Positions 1 to 11,183 of a stretch of DNA of 64,000 bases are shown one piece after another. The DNA is from Nymphaea colorata (Eukaryota > Streptophyta > Magnoliopsida > Nymphaeales > Nymphaeaceae): positions 1,328,001-1,392,000 of the forward strand of contig NC_045147.1 of NCBI RefSeq assembly GCF_008831285.2, in the 5' to 3' direction. Made by a program: the position numbers and the translations under genes. Position 1 is the stretch's first letter. Each line of letters begins with the position of its first letter. The notes beneath the pieces are model-generated. The model saw only the letters and a list, made by a program, of their open reading frames with translations, did not search any database and was not told the DNA's origin.

Positions 1-1659
1 GAAGATGTTTTGTACATTCCTAACTTCAAATTTAACCTTTTGTCCGTAAGCCAATTCACAAAATCGTTGAACTGCAAACTAGTTTTTCATTCCTCTGGTT
101 GTGAAATATAGGACTAGAACTCCAGGATGATGATTGGACAGGTTAGCTAAAGAATGGGCTATATTGCTTTGCGCTATATTGCTTTGCAACTCCAACAAAA
201 GAGACCTTAGGAAGTACCCAATCAACTTTGTGACTTCAGTTTCCTCGGTTCTATTCAGCAATTCTTTACCAATGACATAATGGTTCAATGTATGCAACCA
301 GCATACCTTTTGACATATAGCATTTTAAGTTGGGACACCCCTCATATAATAGGAATAAATTGTTTTCAGATTACTACTCAGATATCATCTTTGCTAAATG
401 CTTTTGTGAAGTATGCCTTCTTGCTAACCAAATGCGTCTTCCATTTAGTGTTAAGTGAAATAACTTCACAGAAACCATTTGAAATCATTCATTGCAATAT
501 ATGGTGGCCTTATTCAAGGCCTTCACTCACTGGAGCCCATTACTTTCCAAGTATAATGTATGACTTTACTAGAACAAAATGTGTGCTTCTCATGTGTCAC
601 AAGAAAGAAACCAGTTATTTGTTAAAACATTTTTTCAGTCTTGTTGAGAAACAGTTTAGTGCCAAAATTTTGAAATTGAGATTTGATAATGGAATGGGTT
701 TGTATCGCATGAAGTGGAATGGTATCTACAAGAAAAACAAGTCATTCCTGAAAAAAGTTGCATATGCACACCAGAGTAGAATGGGGTGGTTGAAAGAAAA
801 TGTAGACACTTGTTAAGTGCAGCTCACGGCTTCCTTTTTCAAGCTAACCTACCAATTCAGTTTTGCGGTGAAAGTGTGTTAACAACAGCCTATTTAATAA
901 ATAAGACCCCAACTCAATTGCTCAAGGGAAAGACACCTTATGAAATGCTCTTTCAAAAGAAACCTAAATACTCTCATTTAAAAATATTTGGTTGCTTATC
1001 TTATGCAACAAATCTAACACCAAAAGGAAATTTTGACAAAGGAGCTCATACATGCATGTCTCATCGGTATCACTTTGGAAAGAAAGCACATTTATTGTAT
1101 GATTTGGAAATGAACAAAACTTTTTGCAGTAGAGACGTGTTTTTGGAAGAAAAAGTTTCGTTTTTTTTGCATAAAGATGATATTAATCTCAATGTTCTTC
1201 CTTTATCGTTGAATGAGCAACTTTATCAACTTCCTAAAAAAGGAGTGGCAAACTCGAAAAAATCACTTACCACAAGAACCCAATTCAAAGTTACCACAAG
1301 ATAGACAATCTATTCATCAAGACACAGAACAAACAGAACATGAACTTGAACTGTGAAGGTAATCCAAAATTAGAAGGCCTTCAATATTGCTGAAGGAGTT
1401 TTACTGCAATATGTCATCTTCAAGATCACTGACACAATCACCTCGAAGAGTAAGGTCATCAACTAGATACCCCACATCAGATTTTGTGCCCTTCAATAAA
1501 TTTTCTCCAAACCATCAATCATTTCTTCTTAATATCTCTCGCCTGCCCTCCTACGATGAAGTGAAACAATATCATCGCTGTTGACAAGCCATGGAAGCTG
1601 AAATAAAGGCACCAGAAGAGAACAACACCTTGTCTCTCACACATTACCCTACTGCAGCT
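1..1659 (+). pseudogene. Ty1/copia pol fragment, 5' half (pre-integrase, integrase, start of RT)
   Basis: Worn copia polyprotein that enters from the left edge of the window. Visible in order are a GAG-pre-integrase piece (LYIPNFKFNLLSVSQF, near 10-60), an integrase core (KPFEIIHCNIW near 470-510, LRFDNG near 675-695, then a VERKCRHLLSAAHG stretch near 788-830), the integrase tail (FGCLSYATNLTPKG, near 988-1030) and the first residues of the RVT_2 domain (PSYDEVKQYH, near 1545-1580). Stops and frame changes break it repeatedly, so it is dead. It stops at 1659 in the middle of a conserved RT segment. The missing continuation starts at 11184 in the same orientation, so the two are halves of one element. 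The 41-43 kb minus-strand element is the same family and serves as the template for this alignment. Confidence 0.88.
1655..1659. repeat. Left target-site duplication of the solo LTR (CAGCT)
   Basis: These five bases of the copia host lie directly before the TG of the LTR. The partner is CAGTT at 11184-11188. The related copia copy near 42035-42060 (minus) has the undivided site. Confidence 0.6.
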
Positions 1660-2149
1660 TGTTATCACCCTAAATTTTTCCGAAAAGACTGCATTTTTCA
1701 CCACAAATTCAAAACTCAACTCTAGAAGTGAGATTTAAATCCAAAATCTAACTCTCGAATCCAAATAAGGTCCACAATCTGAGTCTAAACCAGAATTGAA
1801 TATTTCAAACTCAAAATCCAAAACTAAAATGAAGACAACAAAATTTGAATTGATGACCACCGCGTGCACGCGCACGGACTTTCCGTTTGTCTTATGTTTC
1901 ATTCTCGTGCCAAGATGTGTTGTTAAACCTAAATTACTCACTAGAACGAGCCGGTGACTAATTGAACACTATTCGGATTCAAAACAAGCCCGTAGTGACT
2001 CAGAACGGAGTTGGTCTCCCCATTTGAACAAAAACCATTTTTATACACATTTAAAAAAAATGGCTTAATGTTTTTTTATGTATGAAAAGCTATTTTTTTG
2101 TTGTTTGTACTTATTTATTGCATTTTATTTGATTTTAAATTAAAAAAAG

Positions 2150-2264
2150 CAGCTTCGCTCACATGCGCAACCACGTGCCGCGCAAAATCACGTGACGTGA
2201 TCGTTTGCGTGATCGCATGTGCACCGCAGCGCAGCGCATTGTGCACTGCCGCGCGCAGTTTGCG
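2150..2264. promoter_or_regulatory. CpG- and ACGT-rich patch in the solo LTR U3
   Basis: In an otherwise AT-rich region this stretch is dense in CG dinucleotides and holds CACGTG-type and ACGT cores (for example CACGTGACGTGATCG). It lies in the U3 of the LTR, upstream of the TATA sequence at 9329, from which it is now separated by the 6.8 kb insertion. G-box-like cores in a U3 suggest a former promoter or enhancer role; this is inference. Confidence 0.4.
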
Positions 2265-2269
2265 TAGGT

Positions 2270-2620
2270 ATGTCAACGGATTGGATTCAGATCAGATATC
2301 CATTCGAATTGCTTTCAAAAAATCGGATATGATAAGCAATTTAACATCCAATTAAGAAAATAGGATTGGATTTGGATTTAAGAAATAACATCCGATCAGA
2401 TACATATTCAGATTCGGTTTTAAATAAATATCCGATCGAATACTAACTATGTTAACTAGTATATTTGAATCCAAACTATATCCTAATATCTGAATCCAAA
2501 CACTGAGTTGATATCCGAACTATAACTTGATATCCGAATCCGAACCATGAGTTGATATCCGAATCCGAACCATGCTATTCGAATCATGTAGTCTAATATC
2601 CGAATCCGAACAAGGACTTG
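2270..2620 (+). repeat. Subterminal array, left end (ATATCCGAATCCGAAC type)
   Basis: A degenerate unit of about 20-26 bp is iterated; the clearest copies are at about 2510-2615 (TTGATATCCGAATCCGAACC and variants). Such arrays next to TIRs are typical transposase-binding regions in hAT and CACTA elements. The mirror array is at 8640-9020. Confidence 0.7.
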
Positions 2621-2639
2621 TTGGTGGTAGGTTGGCGGT

Positions 2640-4340
2640 AGGTTTTGAAGTTGCAACCTATAATAATGGTAGGTAAAATGTTTGAGTAAAAAGTCTAATC
2701 AAACACACTAACTTAACATCATTACAAAAGAAGAATATAAATATTATATATAGGTATAGTCTAACTAAGAGCTAATGACCTCCATAGTTGCATATAATTA
2801 TATCTCCATAGAAATCATATACAACTTTTCACTTAAAATATTTAAAATTATACCATATAAATCCAATTAATTAATTAAATAATATTGTGTTTAATTAAAC
2901 ATTTTTTGTGTAATCAAGCAAACTATTATAGTTAAGGCATCAACTAAGCAAGATATCTTAAAAAATATATTTATTTAATTAGAAATAATAAAGAAAACTT
3001 CAATAAAAAAATTCAACAAACCGAGAATTTTTAAAAATATGAAAAAGACACATTTGAAGCTATAAATTTTTTAATGGACATTTATGTCAAATTGGTTGGA
3101 AAAATAGCTACATTATATATTTAAAAAATGGCATGTGTCAAGAAAAGATATTGACATGTACGTGTGAAAAAAAAAGTTGATAGCAAAAAGTATACTTTTT
3201 TAAAAACCAACTTAAAAGAAATTATGTTTTATAAGTAGAGAATCTTAAACACATTATGATATTCATTTTAAGTTGAAAGCATCTTCACTGCGCATAATCT
3301 TAAATAAATATATTTAATATGAAAAAATTGCTGAACTTATAAAAATTTTTATTTATCAAATAAATTCTTATATAATAAAATAATTACTTATTTAATCAAT
3401 CAAGTAAATTATTTTGTAAAACATATAATTTATCTAAAAGTCTTAAGTATTTGATATATAATACATAATTCACAAATTTAAAAACAAAAACCTTTAACTA
3501 GTAGAAAAACAACAAATTGTTCATTTAATAAATGATCTTATATATCATTGAATTAAATATATAATTTTATATAAAAAACGCCTATTGTAATAAGGGTGAG
3601 AGGACTAATAAATTATTTGATATATCATTGAACACTCGTTTATGAATGTAACACAAATTATTTTAATGAACTCAATCAAATGAGAAGAAATCATTAAATA
3701 ATGTTTTTTAAATGAAAAATAATATGAGTCACCTGATTTAATAATTCGCAATAAGTGATTATCATCAAATAATAGTTTACTCAATTAAAATATATTATTA
3801 TTTAAAAATAAACCAATCAAGTGTTCAATATGCACAATTATTATGGAAAAGGTATGAAAATCAAATATAGTAGTAAAAAAGAGAGAATTGATCAATATAA
3901 AGCAATTTATGATTCAGTAAAAAAATAGTTATGTGAATTTACTGGACGATTATTGAATCAATAAACGGGTAGGTGCAGACTCTTAGGTGTTTGACGCAAG
4001 TCAAGGCGCAACATAACAAAGAGTCATTCCATTGAGGGACAGACAGACATGAGAGGATCTCTCCAGTATGTCTACCCCTTCTCTCAAATCTTAGTCGGCT
4101 TTTTATACACCTGCATATAATATATATGCCACTAAATATAATAAAATTTAACCATTTGTTTGGATGGCATCCTTGTAACGAGCTGTTTTGAAAGGATTGG
4201 ATATGTTAAAATATAGTTTTGTAGTTAATTTTTATTAATTAGTTCATATGTTTAGATGACACACTTAAACTCATTTCTTTAAATATGTAAGGGTAGGGGT
4301 TGAGCAAGGAATTTTTTGTTTCTAAAAAAAATTCTTTTTA
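2640..4340. other. AT-rich filler without recognisable genes
   Basis: About 1.7 kb of very AT-rich sequence inside the 6.8 kb hAT-like element. There is no long open frame on either strand, no coding similarity that I recognise, and no convincing hairpin or element terminus. A slightly less AT-rich patch at 3960-4090 (GGACAGACAGACATGAGAGG) is also unassigned. Confidence 0.5.
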
Positions 4341-4344
4341 TTGG

Positions 4345-4560
4345 GTAAGGCTGCACAACGAGTCGAGCTAACTTAGGCTTAACTCAAACTCGCTCGAAAA
4401 AACTCAACTCGGGCTCGACTCATTTATAAACGAGTCGAGTTTGAGCTTACACTTACACTCAAATTGATAAATGAGTTCGAGTTGTAAGAACTCGACTCAT
4501 GTAAACTCAACTCGGTTCGATATTTAAAATCGGTTGAATTGGATAAACAGATTCATCAAG
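4345..4560. repeat. GAGTCGAG-type subterminal repeat, probable end of another hAT-like element
   Basis: After GGGTAAGGCTGCACAACGAG the sequence iterates GAGTCGAG, CTCGACTC and AACTCAACTCGG motifs for about 200 bp. The lead-in resembles the AAGGCTGCACAACGAGC ends that I know as widespread in plant DNA. I found no inverted partner within the window, so it is either a truncated end or a remnant. Confidence 0.45.
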
Positions 4561-4704
4561 TTACCTAAAACAGGTTCACTGGTTTAGGGTAAATGTAAAG
4601 CACATCTTTTCACACTTGCTTCTTCATTGCTTTCGTTTTTTCAACTGCTCACTCTCTCTCTTCCGTCAACCAAACAGCAACCGTGAGCCTCACTGCTGCA
4701 CCAC

Positions 4705-4712
4705 CATCTGGC
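4705..4712. repeat. 8-bp target-site duplication, left copy (CATCTGGC)
   Basis: This pairs with CATCCGGC at 6922-6929 across the 2.2 kb hAT-like element. One C/T transition separates them. Confidence 0.7.
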
Positions 4713-6921
4713 TAAGCCTAGGCACTGGGCCTGGCCACCGCTGGGTACCCGGCCCGACTCGGGCCCAGTCCCAGTCCTGGAACTTTTTTTAACGGGCTTG
4801 ATTTTGTCGGTCTTGGCGCGGCCCGATACTTAACGGGTCGGGCCCGAGCCTCATCCTGGGATTGTCGACGGCCTGGCCCGGGCCGTTAACTTAATTTTTT
4901 TTTTAAATTAACTTATGTTATTGTTAATGCTAGGGTTCATTCTCCTCCCCTGAACTTCGGCTATGCTTCATCATCACCGCCTGGCGACTCCCCATCTGCC
5001 TGCAGCTGTGAGTCTGCACTGCAGTGCTGTGACTGCCTCCTCCACACTCCAGTCCTCCCCGTTGGCCGTCACCCACCAGCTCTGCAACTACCGACTGCCA
5101 CCTTGCTGTCCACCGCGATGCCATCACCACCGCTGCTGTCAAGTGGATCAGTTCGCTTCGTTGATGGTTGGTTTTTCAACCGCATGTTCCCTATTCCACT
5201 GCCGTCAAGCGGATCTCTCTCTCTCTCTCTCTTGCTCTCACTCACAGAGTGTATATCAATTTCAGGTATTTCTCTTTGGATTGAGGGCCGCCCATTTGCT
5301 CAACTAGGAGAAAGAGAGATGAAGGCCCTCCATTTGGTTCATAGATCTGTGGCAGAGGACATTTGATTGTGGTATCAGCTTAAGCCTTTTGCACATTTTC
5401 ATGATCTCTAGTTGAGTGGATCAGCTTTTTCCATTTTTGTTTTTTCCGATAGGCATGATCAGTTTGGTTGGAGGTTAGTTGTTATTTCTTTTAGACGATT
5501 TCTATGCTAATTTTATTTTAGGTCATTTAATCTGATATTTCACGATTGATGGCTTGCTGGTCACGAGAGGCAATTTTCTTTTTGTACAAATTGTTTGTGT
5601 TCAGTTTGTGTAAATCAGTTGCTCATGTCCAATCCAAACTCTTATTCCTAATTTACCTCTCCTGTGTCCCTCTTGAAAGGCAGCTTATTGCTGTTGTGAG
5701 TTAAGTTGTGTTTATTTGGACCTGCATTTGGTAGCGACTCTAGGGCTCAGCCTTACAGTGGAGGTGCAGGTGGATTTGGAGGCTCTTATGGTGGATTTGG
5801 TGTTCCAATAACTATTTGTAACTGCTGCTTGTACCTTCTTGCATGTGTCATTTCAATTACATGTGTCATTTCAATTTAATGTTAAATTTTGATCATTCTT
5901 TTTGTTTTTTATGATATACTAACATTGTAGTTTGCTTGTGGTGATGTGGTTTTTGTAGTTCCAAAGATAAGGAAGAACCTTCTGGTGACGAATTAGCATG
6001 ATTCATATTTCATTGTGGTAAAATGTTAGAACATTTCTTTGACATTTTATAGAATTTCCTTGACACACATGCACACATAGGTTGATTTGTTATAGAAATG
6101 TTAATGGTTTCTTATGCCTATCATTGCTCTTGTAGGTGAAATCCAAGTTTGCCATTGAGCCATTGCAACTCCAAGAGCAGCAGGACTGCAATCATGGTGG
6201 ACATAGAGGGTTACTCAGATTTGTTAGTGAAACATATGTAAGTAGACACTGTGATTTAGTGATTTTCATTTGTCTATAGACCCGAAAAGGGGTTGTTCCT
6301 TGTTCATTGTTATGCCTTAAACCAGTTATTTGGATGGCTCATGTATCTTGTTGGCTCGGTCACTGGAAGTAATAGTGAAAACTTGTTTTCTTGTTATTTT
6401 TATGCATCTGTTAGGCTTATAGGCCTTGAGATGCTCAAAAATAAGTGTGGATGCTTCTTATTTGAAGCTTTTTATTTCTATTTGTGAAATTACATTGAAC
6501 TGATGAATGATTTTATATATCGTAATGGATTGAGGTGCTGAGTTCTTTACAAAATGGTGTGATATATGTTTTTTATTAGATTCAATCTCATATATATATG
6601 CTGGCATTGTCAACATATTCAGTTTTTATATAGCTTTCATTCGGCTAAATGTTCGTTGACACAGTCAAGAAATAGGAAACAAGTGTGGCCCGGCCCGACC
6701 CGCCCAAAAGCCCGGCCCAGCCCGCCCAGCCCGCCCAGCCCGTTAATAATCAGGCCGGGCCGGGCCTCGGGCATAAATTGAAGCCCAAGGCCCGATATTA
6801 TATGGGCCCAGCCCGGCCCGTTTAGAAACGAGCTAGGCCTCAGGCTGGCCCGTTTCCAATATCAGACTTCAATTTTTTATTTTTATCGGGCCGATCCGGC
6901 CCGCCCCGATGCCCAGCCTTA
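4713..6921. mobile_element. hAT-like element, 2.2 kb, with 8-bp target duplication and GGGCC-rich ends
   Basis: Left end TAAGCCTAGGCACTGGGCC; right end read from the other strand TAAGGCTGGGCATCGGGGC. They match at most of the first 22 positions. It is flanked by CATCTGGC (4705-4712) and CATCCGGC (6922-6929), an 8-bp duplication with one C/T change, the length expected for hAT. Both ends carry GGGCCGGGCC / GGCCCGACCC arrays in inverted orientation (about 4725-4900 and 6688-6915). The interior (4920-6550) has no transposase. It shows Pro/His-rich open frames and a glycine-rich patch, which look like captured host sequence. Confidence 0.78.
5736..5807 (+). pseudogene. Glycine-rich exon-like patch inside the 2.2 kb hAT-like element
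   Basis: One frame reads DSRAQPYSGG followed by GGFGGSYGGFGVP without a stop. Glycine/phenylalanine/tyrosine-rich low complexity of this kind is usual in plant RNA-binding or trafficking proteins. There is no start codon and no clear splice junction, so it is at best a fragment of a captured gene. Short CT microsatellites (5215-5233) and a C-rich, UTR-like stretch (4960-5180) lie upstream. I cannot name the parent gene. Confidence 0.3.
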
Positions 6922-8220
6922 CATCCGGCCACTGGCCCACCGGCGTCTCAGACTGGGTTTGAGGGTTCATCAACGGTTGCCGGATCCTTTTCCTGGTAGG
7001 GTTTCGCCCATCTAGTTGTTCTCCACAGGTTTTGCTCACGAGCCAGAGCAAGGTCCCCTAATGCTCCACCAGCTCCTTCACCATTCCCTTCTCTTTTTCA
7101 CCCGCCTGCACCTCCTCAGGTGGTGGTTTCACTGGTGCGAAGCCACTGCAACTACGCGGCCGCTTCCTAAGCTTCGCTTCTCGTCTCTCAGGCCCTAATC
7201 TGTCTCTGTAAGATGGGCGCCCTCTTTTTCCTCCTCCTTTGATATTTTATTTGTTTCCTCTGTTTTTCCTTGCGAGATTTTTTTTTTCCTTAGAGTATCG
7301 TCTTTTTTTTTGTTGGCGGGGTTATATCTCCCTATCTCTTTTCACTTTATATGTGGGGTTTTCTGGATCGAAGCTTCTAAGAGGAAGACGAAGCATTAGT
7401 GTTTCAGTCACTCAAAATCACCCTTCAACAACAGGATGTCCGGCTTCAATGCATTGGAATTGCCCGTCTCTAGCCGACTGCCGTGTTTGCCATCCCTTGT
7501 GTCATACATTCAATGGCTTCTGTATGTTCTGATACTTGATCCCCACCAGATTCATGATATCATGGCTAGGACTCATCCTAGACTGCATCAGGAACCACTG
7601 AAGATGGTGCTAATTGATCAGCTCCAGAAACATTTACACTATCACTAGCAGCAACAACATGATTACATGCTTTACTTCGAACAATGTTTTGAGGAGGTCC
7701 CTCTACTACAGGTATGACTGCAAGTTATTTTCTCTGATGTATAGTTTCATTGTTTGGTTGAGATTTAGTCTATAGGTTATGAAAATTTATAGCATATGAG
7801 TCATGTGGTTCAGATAGTTATTGGCTTCATGTAGTAACCGATTTCTGTTGCAAAAGAGTTGGCTCCTCGTCTAGACACAGCAGGTTGTTTTTTCATTTCA
7901 CTAAGGTGTACGTTTTTATTTTAAAAATGTGAAGTTCCAAAGCTATCAATATGTTGTCCCTTTTCTCTTTCTTAATCTATGTTTTTCATTTTGGTATTTG
8001 TAGAGGAGAAACCTTCGACTTTCAACTGCTGTGAGCAGAAAGATGGTTCTCAGATTTGATGATTTGTGATGTTGAAACTGGAAGTTGTACAAGGAACTCT
8101 TTGAACTTTGGGACATGAATCTTGTCACACTAGAAGAACCAATGCAGAAACTTGCTGGTCATTTTGATATTTTTTTTATGTCATTAAAATGTATACATTA
8201 GCATGCAAGAGGATCAAATT
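6922..8220 (+). pseudogene. Exon-like sequence of an unrecognised gene inside the 6.8 kb hAT-like element
   Basis: Removing the 2.2 kb insertion joins a CT-rich, UTR-like leader (about 4600-4712, CACTCTCTCTCTTCC) to this GC-richer stretch. Possible exons with intron-like borders include 7380-7460 (frame EEDEALVFQSLKITLQQQD), about 7535-7710 (DIMARTHPRLHQEPLKMVL, then a stop and QQQHDYMLYFEQCFEEVPLLQ before GTATGA), and about 8000-8150 (RRNLRLSTAVSRKMVLRFDD after TTGTAG). Stops break the frames. The intron-like T-rich spacers and exon borders suggest a captured genomic gene fragment rather than a processed copy. I do not recognise the gene. Confidence 0.35.
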
Positions 8221-8639
8221 TGGCTGTTCAGACTTCTGAAAGTAAGGGACCTGGTTTATGAAAGCAAGGGACCTGGTTACTTAAAGTGCTACCTGGATTT
8301 TGGTTCATTTTGATTGCCTTTTTTGTTGGCAATGACATATCAAATACATTGTTATTAGCAAGTAATAAAAAAGGAAATGTTTCAATTTTCTCAGATACTA
8401 GCCATCTACTAAAAAAACCTGAATTATACAATTCACTTAACTTCTTTTCTTCCCACATTTTGCTTCCTGTGGTAATTTTTTGTATGACAAATACTTCTAG
8501 TACTGGGTATGGTTGAAGAAATAAAGAAAGACATTTTATGCATTTAGTAGTTTGACTTTTTTATTTTAATTTCTCTGAGTTAATTAGAGCAAATTTAAAT
8601 TTATGACAATTATCACCAGTCAAGTATGAGCTAGTGTGA

Positions 8640-9020
8640 TGTGATTTCATAGTTCATTTGGTGTTTGCATAAATTGGATTTGGATCAGATTTACATATGG
8701 TTTAAAAGTCATAAATCAGATTCAGATATAACTTACAAGTCAGATTCAGATATAACATAAAAGTCAAATTCGGATCGAATTCGGATATAACTTAAAATTC
8801 GGATTCGGTTCAAATTCAGATATAACTTAAAATTCTGATTCGGATCAGATTCAAATATAACTAAAAAATCAAATTTAGAGGTAGATTTTAAAGTCGGATT
8901 CATATATGGTATAAATTTTTTTCTATTTGAATCCGAATCTAAGTCTGAATCAGAGTATATGAATATCCAAAAAATCGGATATGGTGAAAGGTATATCTGA
9001 TCCGAATCCAATCCATTGAC
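8640..9020 (-). repeat. Subterminal array, right end (inverted partner of 2270-2620)
   Basis: GATTCGGATATAACTTAAAA-type units are iterated about 8-10 times up to the right terminus. On the minus strand they match the ATATCCGAATCCGAAC units at the left end. Confidence 0.7.
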
Positions 9021-9328
9021 ATCCCCCTAGGTCCGCCGAGGCACGGAGCTATTGCACGTTGCAACAGCACCCGAGCCAGGGCCTGCACACAATGCAGGCC
9101 CCATTTTCTTGCGAAAACTGACCCTTGGGGGTGGTTTTGAGCTTTTTGGGTGGGCATTATCCTTACCCACACCCCAAAGGGTATTTGCATTGCTAATGGC
9201 CAATCCCACTTAGTCAAAACCTATTTTTTTTTAAAAAATTGAAAATAATTCAACATTATTTGAAATTCACATGAAAATCTTGTTAAATTAAAAAAATTCA
9301 AATTTTGAGTTTTCGCTCCAAAGATCTC

Positions 9329-9335
9329 TATAAGT
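9329..9335 (+). promoter_or_regulatory. TATA sequence of the solo LTR
   Basis: TATAAGT within CTCTATAAGTACCCCC, followed by CT-rich leader sequence (TTCTTTCTTTGGCAAGAGC). This is the usual layout of a gypsy LTR promoter. Confidence 0.5.
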
Positions 9336-9970
9336 ACCCCCATAATCTTCTTTCTTTGGCAAGAGCTAACCCTTGAGGAATCTCTAGTGCTCTCTCATTT
9401 GAAGATTTAGAATTCATCGTTAGCTCTTTTTCTCCACTTCTCTCTTATTCTCTTCTTCTTCTCTAACCTTGGGAGCAAGCTTTCAAGGTCCAATTCTTCA
9501 AAGGAGCACAACAAGATCTCTTGGAGGCATATCCTCATCACCTTGGAGCTTCACCTAAAGCAACCTTAGGATCATCCGAAGTAAGAGATTCATCTTCTAA
9601 ATCATTCTCATTAGAGATATAATATCCCACTCCATTTCCTTTCATTACTTCTTCCCTTCTTCATCTCCCCATGGCTATATAAGATAGCTCTCAAATCTCA
9701 TCTTCGGAGTCAAGAGTTATTCTTGAGTGCATTTGGAGCATGAGAAAATGAAATGATATTTCATTTTAGGATTGAAATATGTTTCTCTCTTCTCTTGAAT
9801 GTTGCTTTGTTTTGAGATGTTGTTCACTCATGGTTGATTGTTTTTTCTCGTTTATATATGAATGAACGGCAAGAATGAGTGTTTGGGGTTGGGATTCTTC
9901 TCTATTATTATGTTGATTTTGAGGTTGGGGTTTGTCCAACCCGGGAAGGCCATTTACAAATATGTACATG

Positions 9971-9974
<4 letters not shown>

Positions 9975-10007
<33 letters not shown>

Positions 10008-10092
10008 TTTCTTCCAAAATCTTTTTCTCATCGAGTCAATACCCTCTTTTTATAAACTTTCATATACGTGTATGCATGATAGTATATACATG

Positions 10093-10132
<40 letters not shown>

Positions 10133-10243
10133 CTCTCTCTCTTTTTAGGATCTACTTTTTCCTCTTCATTTGAGTTAATATTCTCTTTTCTCAAGCTTTC
10201 ACATACATATGTGTACATATATGTATATATATACATATATACA

Positions 10244-10291
<48 letters not shown>

Positions 10292-10295
10292 AAAT
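9975..10295. repeat. Microsatellites in the LTR U5: (TA)n, (CT)n, (TA)n
   Basis: A (TA)n run near 9975-10005, a (CT)n run near 10100-10140, and further (TA)n/TACATA runs near 10200-10290. They sit in degenerate tandem units that each begin CTTTCATATACGTGTATGC or similar. The inverted LTR copy at 14640-14960 has the same units but shorter runs, so the long runs are later expansions. Confidence 0.85.
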
Positions 10296-11183
10296 ACGTA
10301 TAAAGATACGTATCTCCTTTTCTTTTTAAATCTTTTACTTGGTAATCTTTAAAATCTCTTCCTCTCTCTCTCTTCCTCTCTATAGAAGATTTCATCTTTT
10401 TACACTCTTTTGAAGATTTTTCTCTAAAGATTCAAGGTTTTAACTTTTCATTTGTCGACTTCACCAAGACCAAAATCAAGTAATGACCCAATATTGGTAT
10501 CATGCTTGATGGTACACAACACCATTCCATTTTCAAAAATTTTCTCTTTTCATAAAAGTACTTATGACAATTATAAGAATGAGAAACTTAGATGTATGTG
10601 ATGATAGGAATACTTTTAGATGAATGTTATGATATGAATGAAGTATTCCCTTCTAATCATGTAGGACAATTGCATTCATGCATCTACATTCACTTAACAT
10701 TAATTATGATCACAAGAACATCTACAAAAAAATTTAAGATGAAATTGAGCTCTAACTAGGTAGTAACCAAATTAGAGCAAAATCTCAAACCTACTTAAAG
10801 GCTTAAGTAAACACTAAACTATTTCAAAAGTGATTTCCCAAGCTTTACAAATGGTATTTGTAAAGATTTTTTAATTCAAAATTTCTAAAATCAAAATATT
10901 TTAGACATTCAAGTGATTCTTCAAAAGCTTTCTCAAAAACTTGAAACATCAAATCTTCAATGTTTGCTCAAACACAATACCACATTTAGAATGAAAATGA
11001 CGTTTATGACAAAATGAAATGCATCAAGAATAAACATAACCCTTGGATTGATTACCCCTAGTAAAGGCACCAAGAACGGCCAATCCTTGTATCGACGGGC
11101 GAGTCCCTTTCTCTCACATTTAAAATAAAACCTTATTTTTCTGGAGCACTCCAAAAACCAAAACATTTTTGGGGATGCGAACA

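Larger units (their letters stand above)
2265..9029. mobile_element. hAT-like non-autonomous TIR element, 6.8 kb, with long inverted subterminal arrays
   Basis: The ends are inverted. The left reads TAGGTATGTCAACGGATTGG; the right, read from the other strand, begins TAGGGGGATGTCAATGGATT. TAGGG-type ends are common in plant hAT elements. Behind each end lie 350-400 bp of degenerate repeats of the type ATATCCGAATCCGAAC, in opposite orientation (2270-2620 and 8640-9020). Flanking 8-mers are AGTTTGCG (2257-2264) and GGTCCGCC (9030-9037): four identical positions, three transitions and one mismatch, so a target duplication is only weakly supported. No transposase is visible. The interior holds an AT-rich stretch, a second hAT-like insertion, and sequence that looks like captured gene pieces (about 4570-4712 and 6922-8220). 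Confidence 0.6.
1660..11183 (+). mobile_element. Gypsy-type solo LTR inserted in the copia element (carries nested hAT-like elements)
   Basis: The insertion starts TGTTATCACCCTAAATTTT and ends GGGGATGCGAACA, so it has TG..CA ends. It is flanked by CAGCT (1655-1659) and CAGTT (11184-11188), a 5-bp target duplication with one C/T change. Both copia halves fit the uninterrupted minus-strand copy exactly across this point. Removing the nested element at 2265-9029 leaves about 2.76 kb of LTR: U3 at 1660-2264 and 9030-9328, a TATA sequence at 9329-9335, and a long R/U5 rich in AT and CT microsatellites. No internal region, PBS, PPT or second LTR is present, so a solo LTR left by LTR-LTR recombination is the simplest reading. 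Its last 1.1 kb is repeated inverted at 13915-14975. Confidence 0.75.

Noticed and set aside
4963-5366. Plus-strand open frames rich in His, Pro, Ser and Leu inside the 2.2 kb hAT-like element
   Set aside because: Composition follows CCACC/CT repeats; no conserved motif, better explained as UTR-like captured DNA.
9932-10395. Open frames rich in Tyr-Ile repeats
   Set aside because: They are translations of TA and CT microsatellites.
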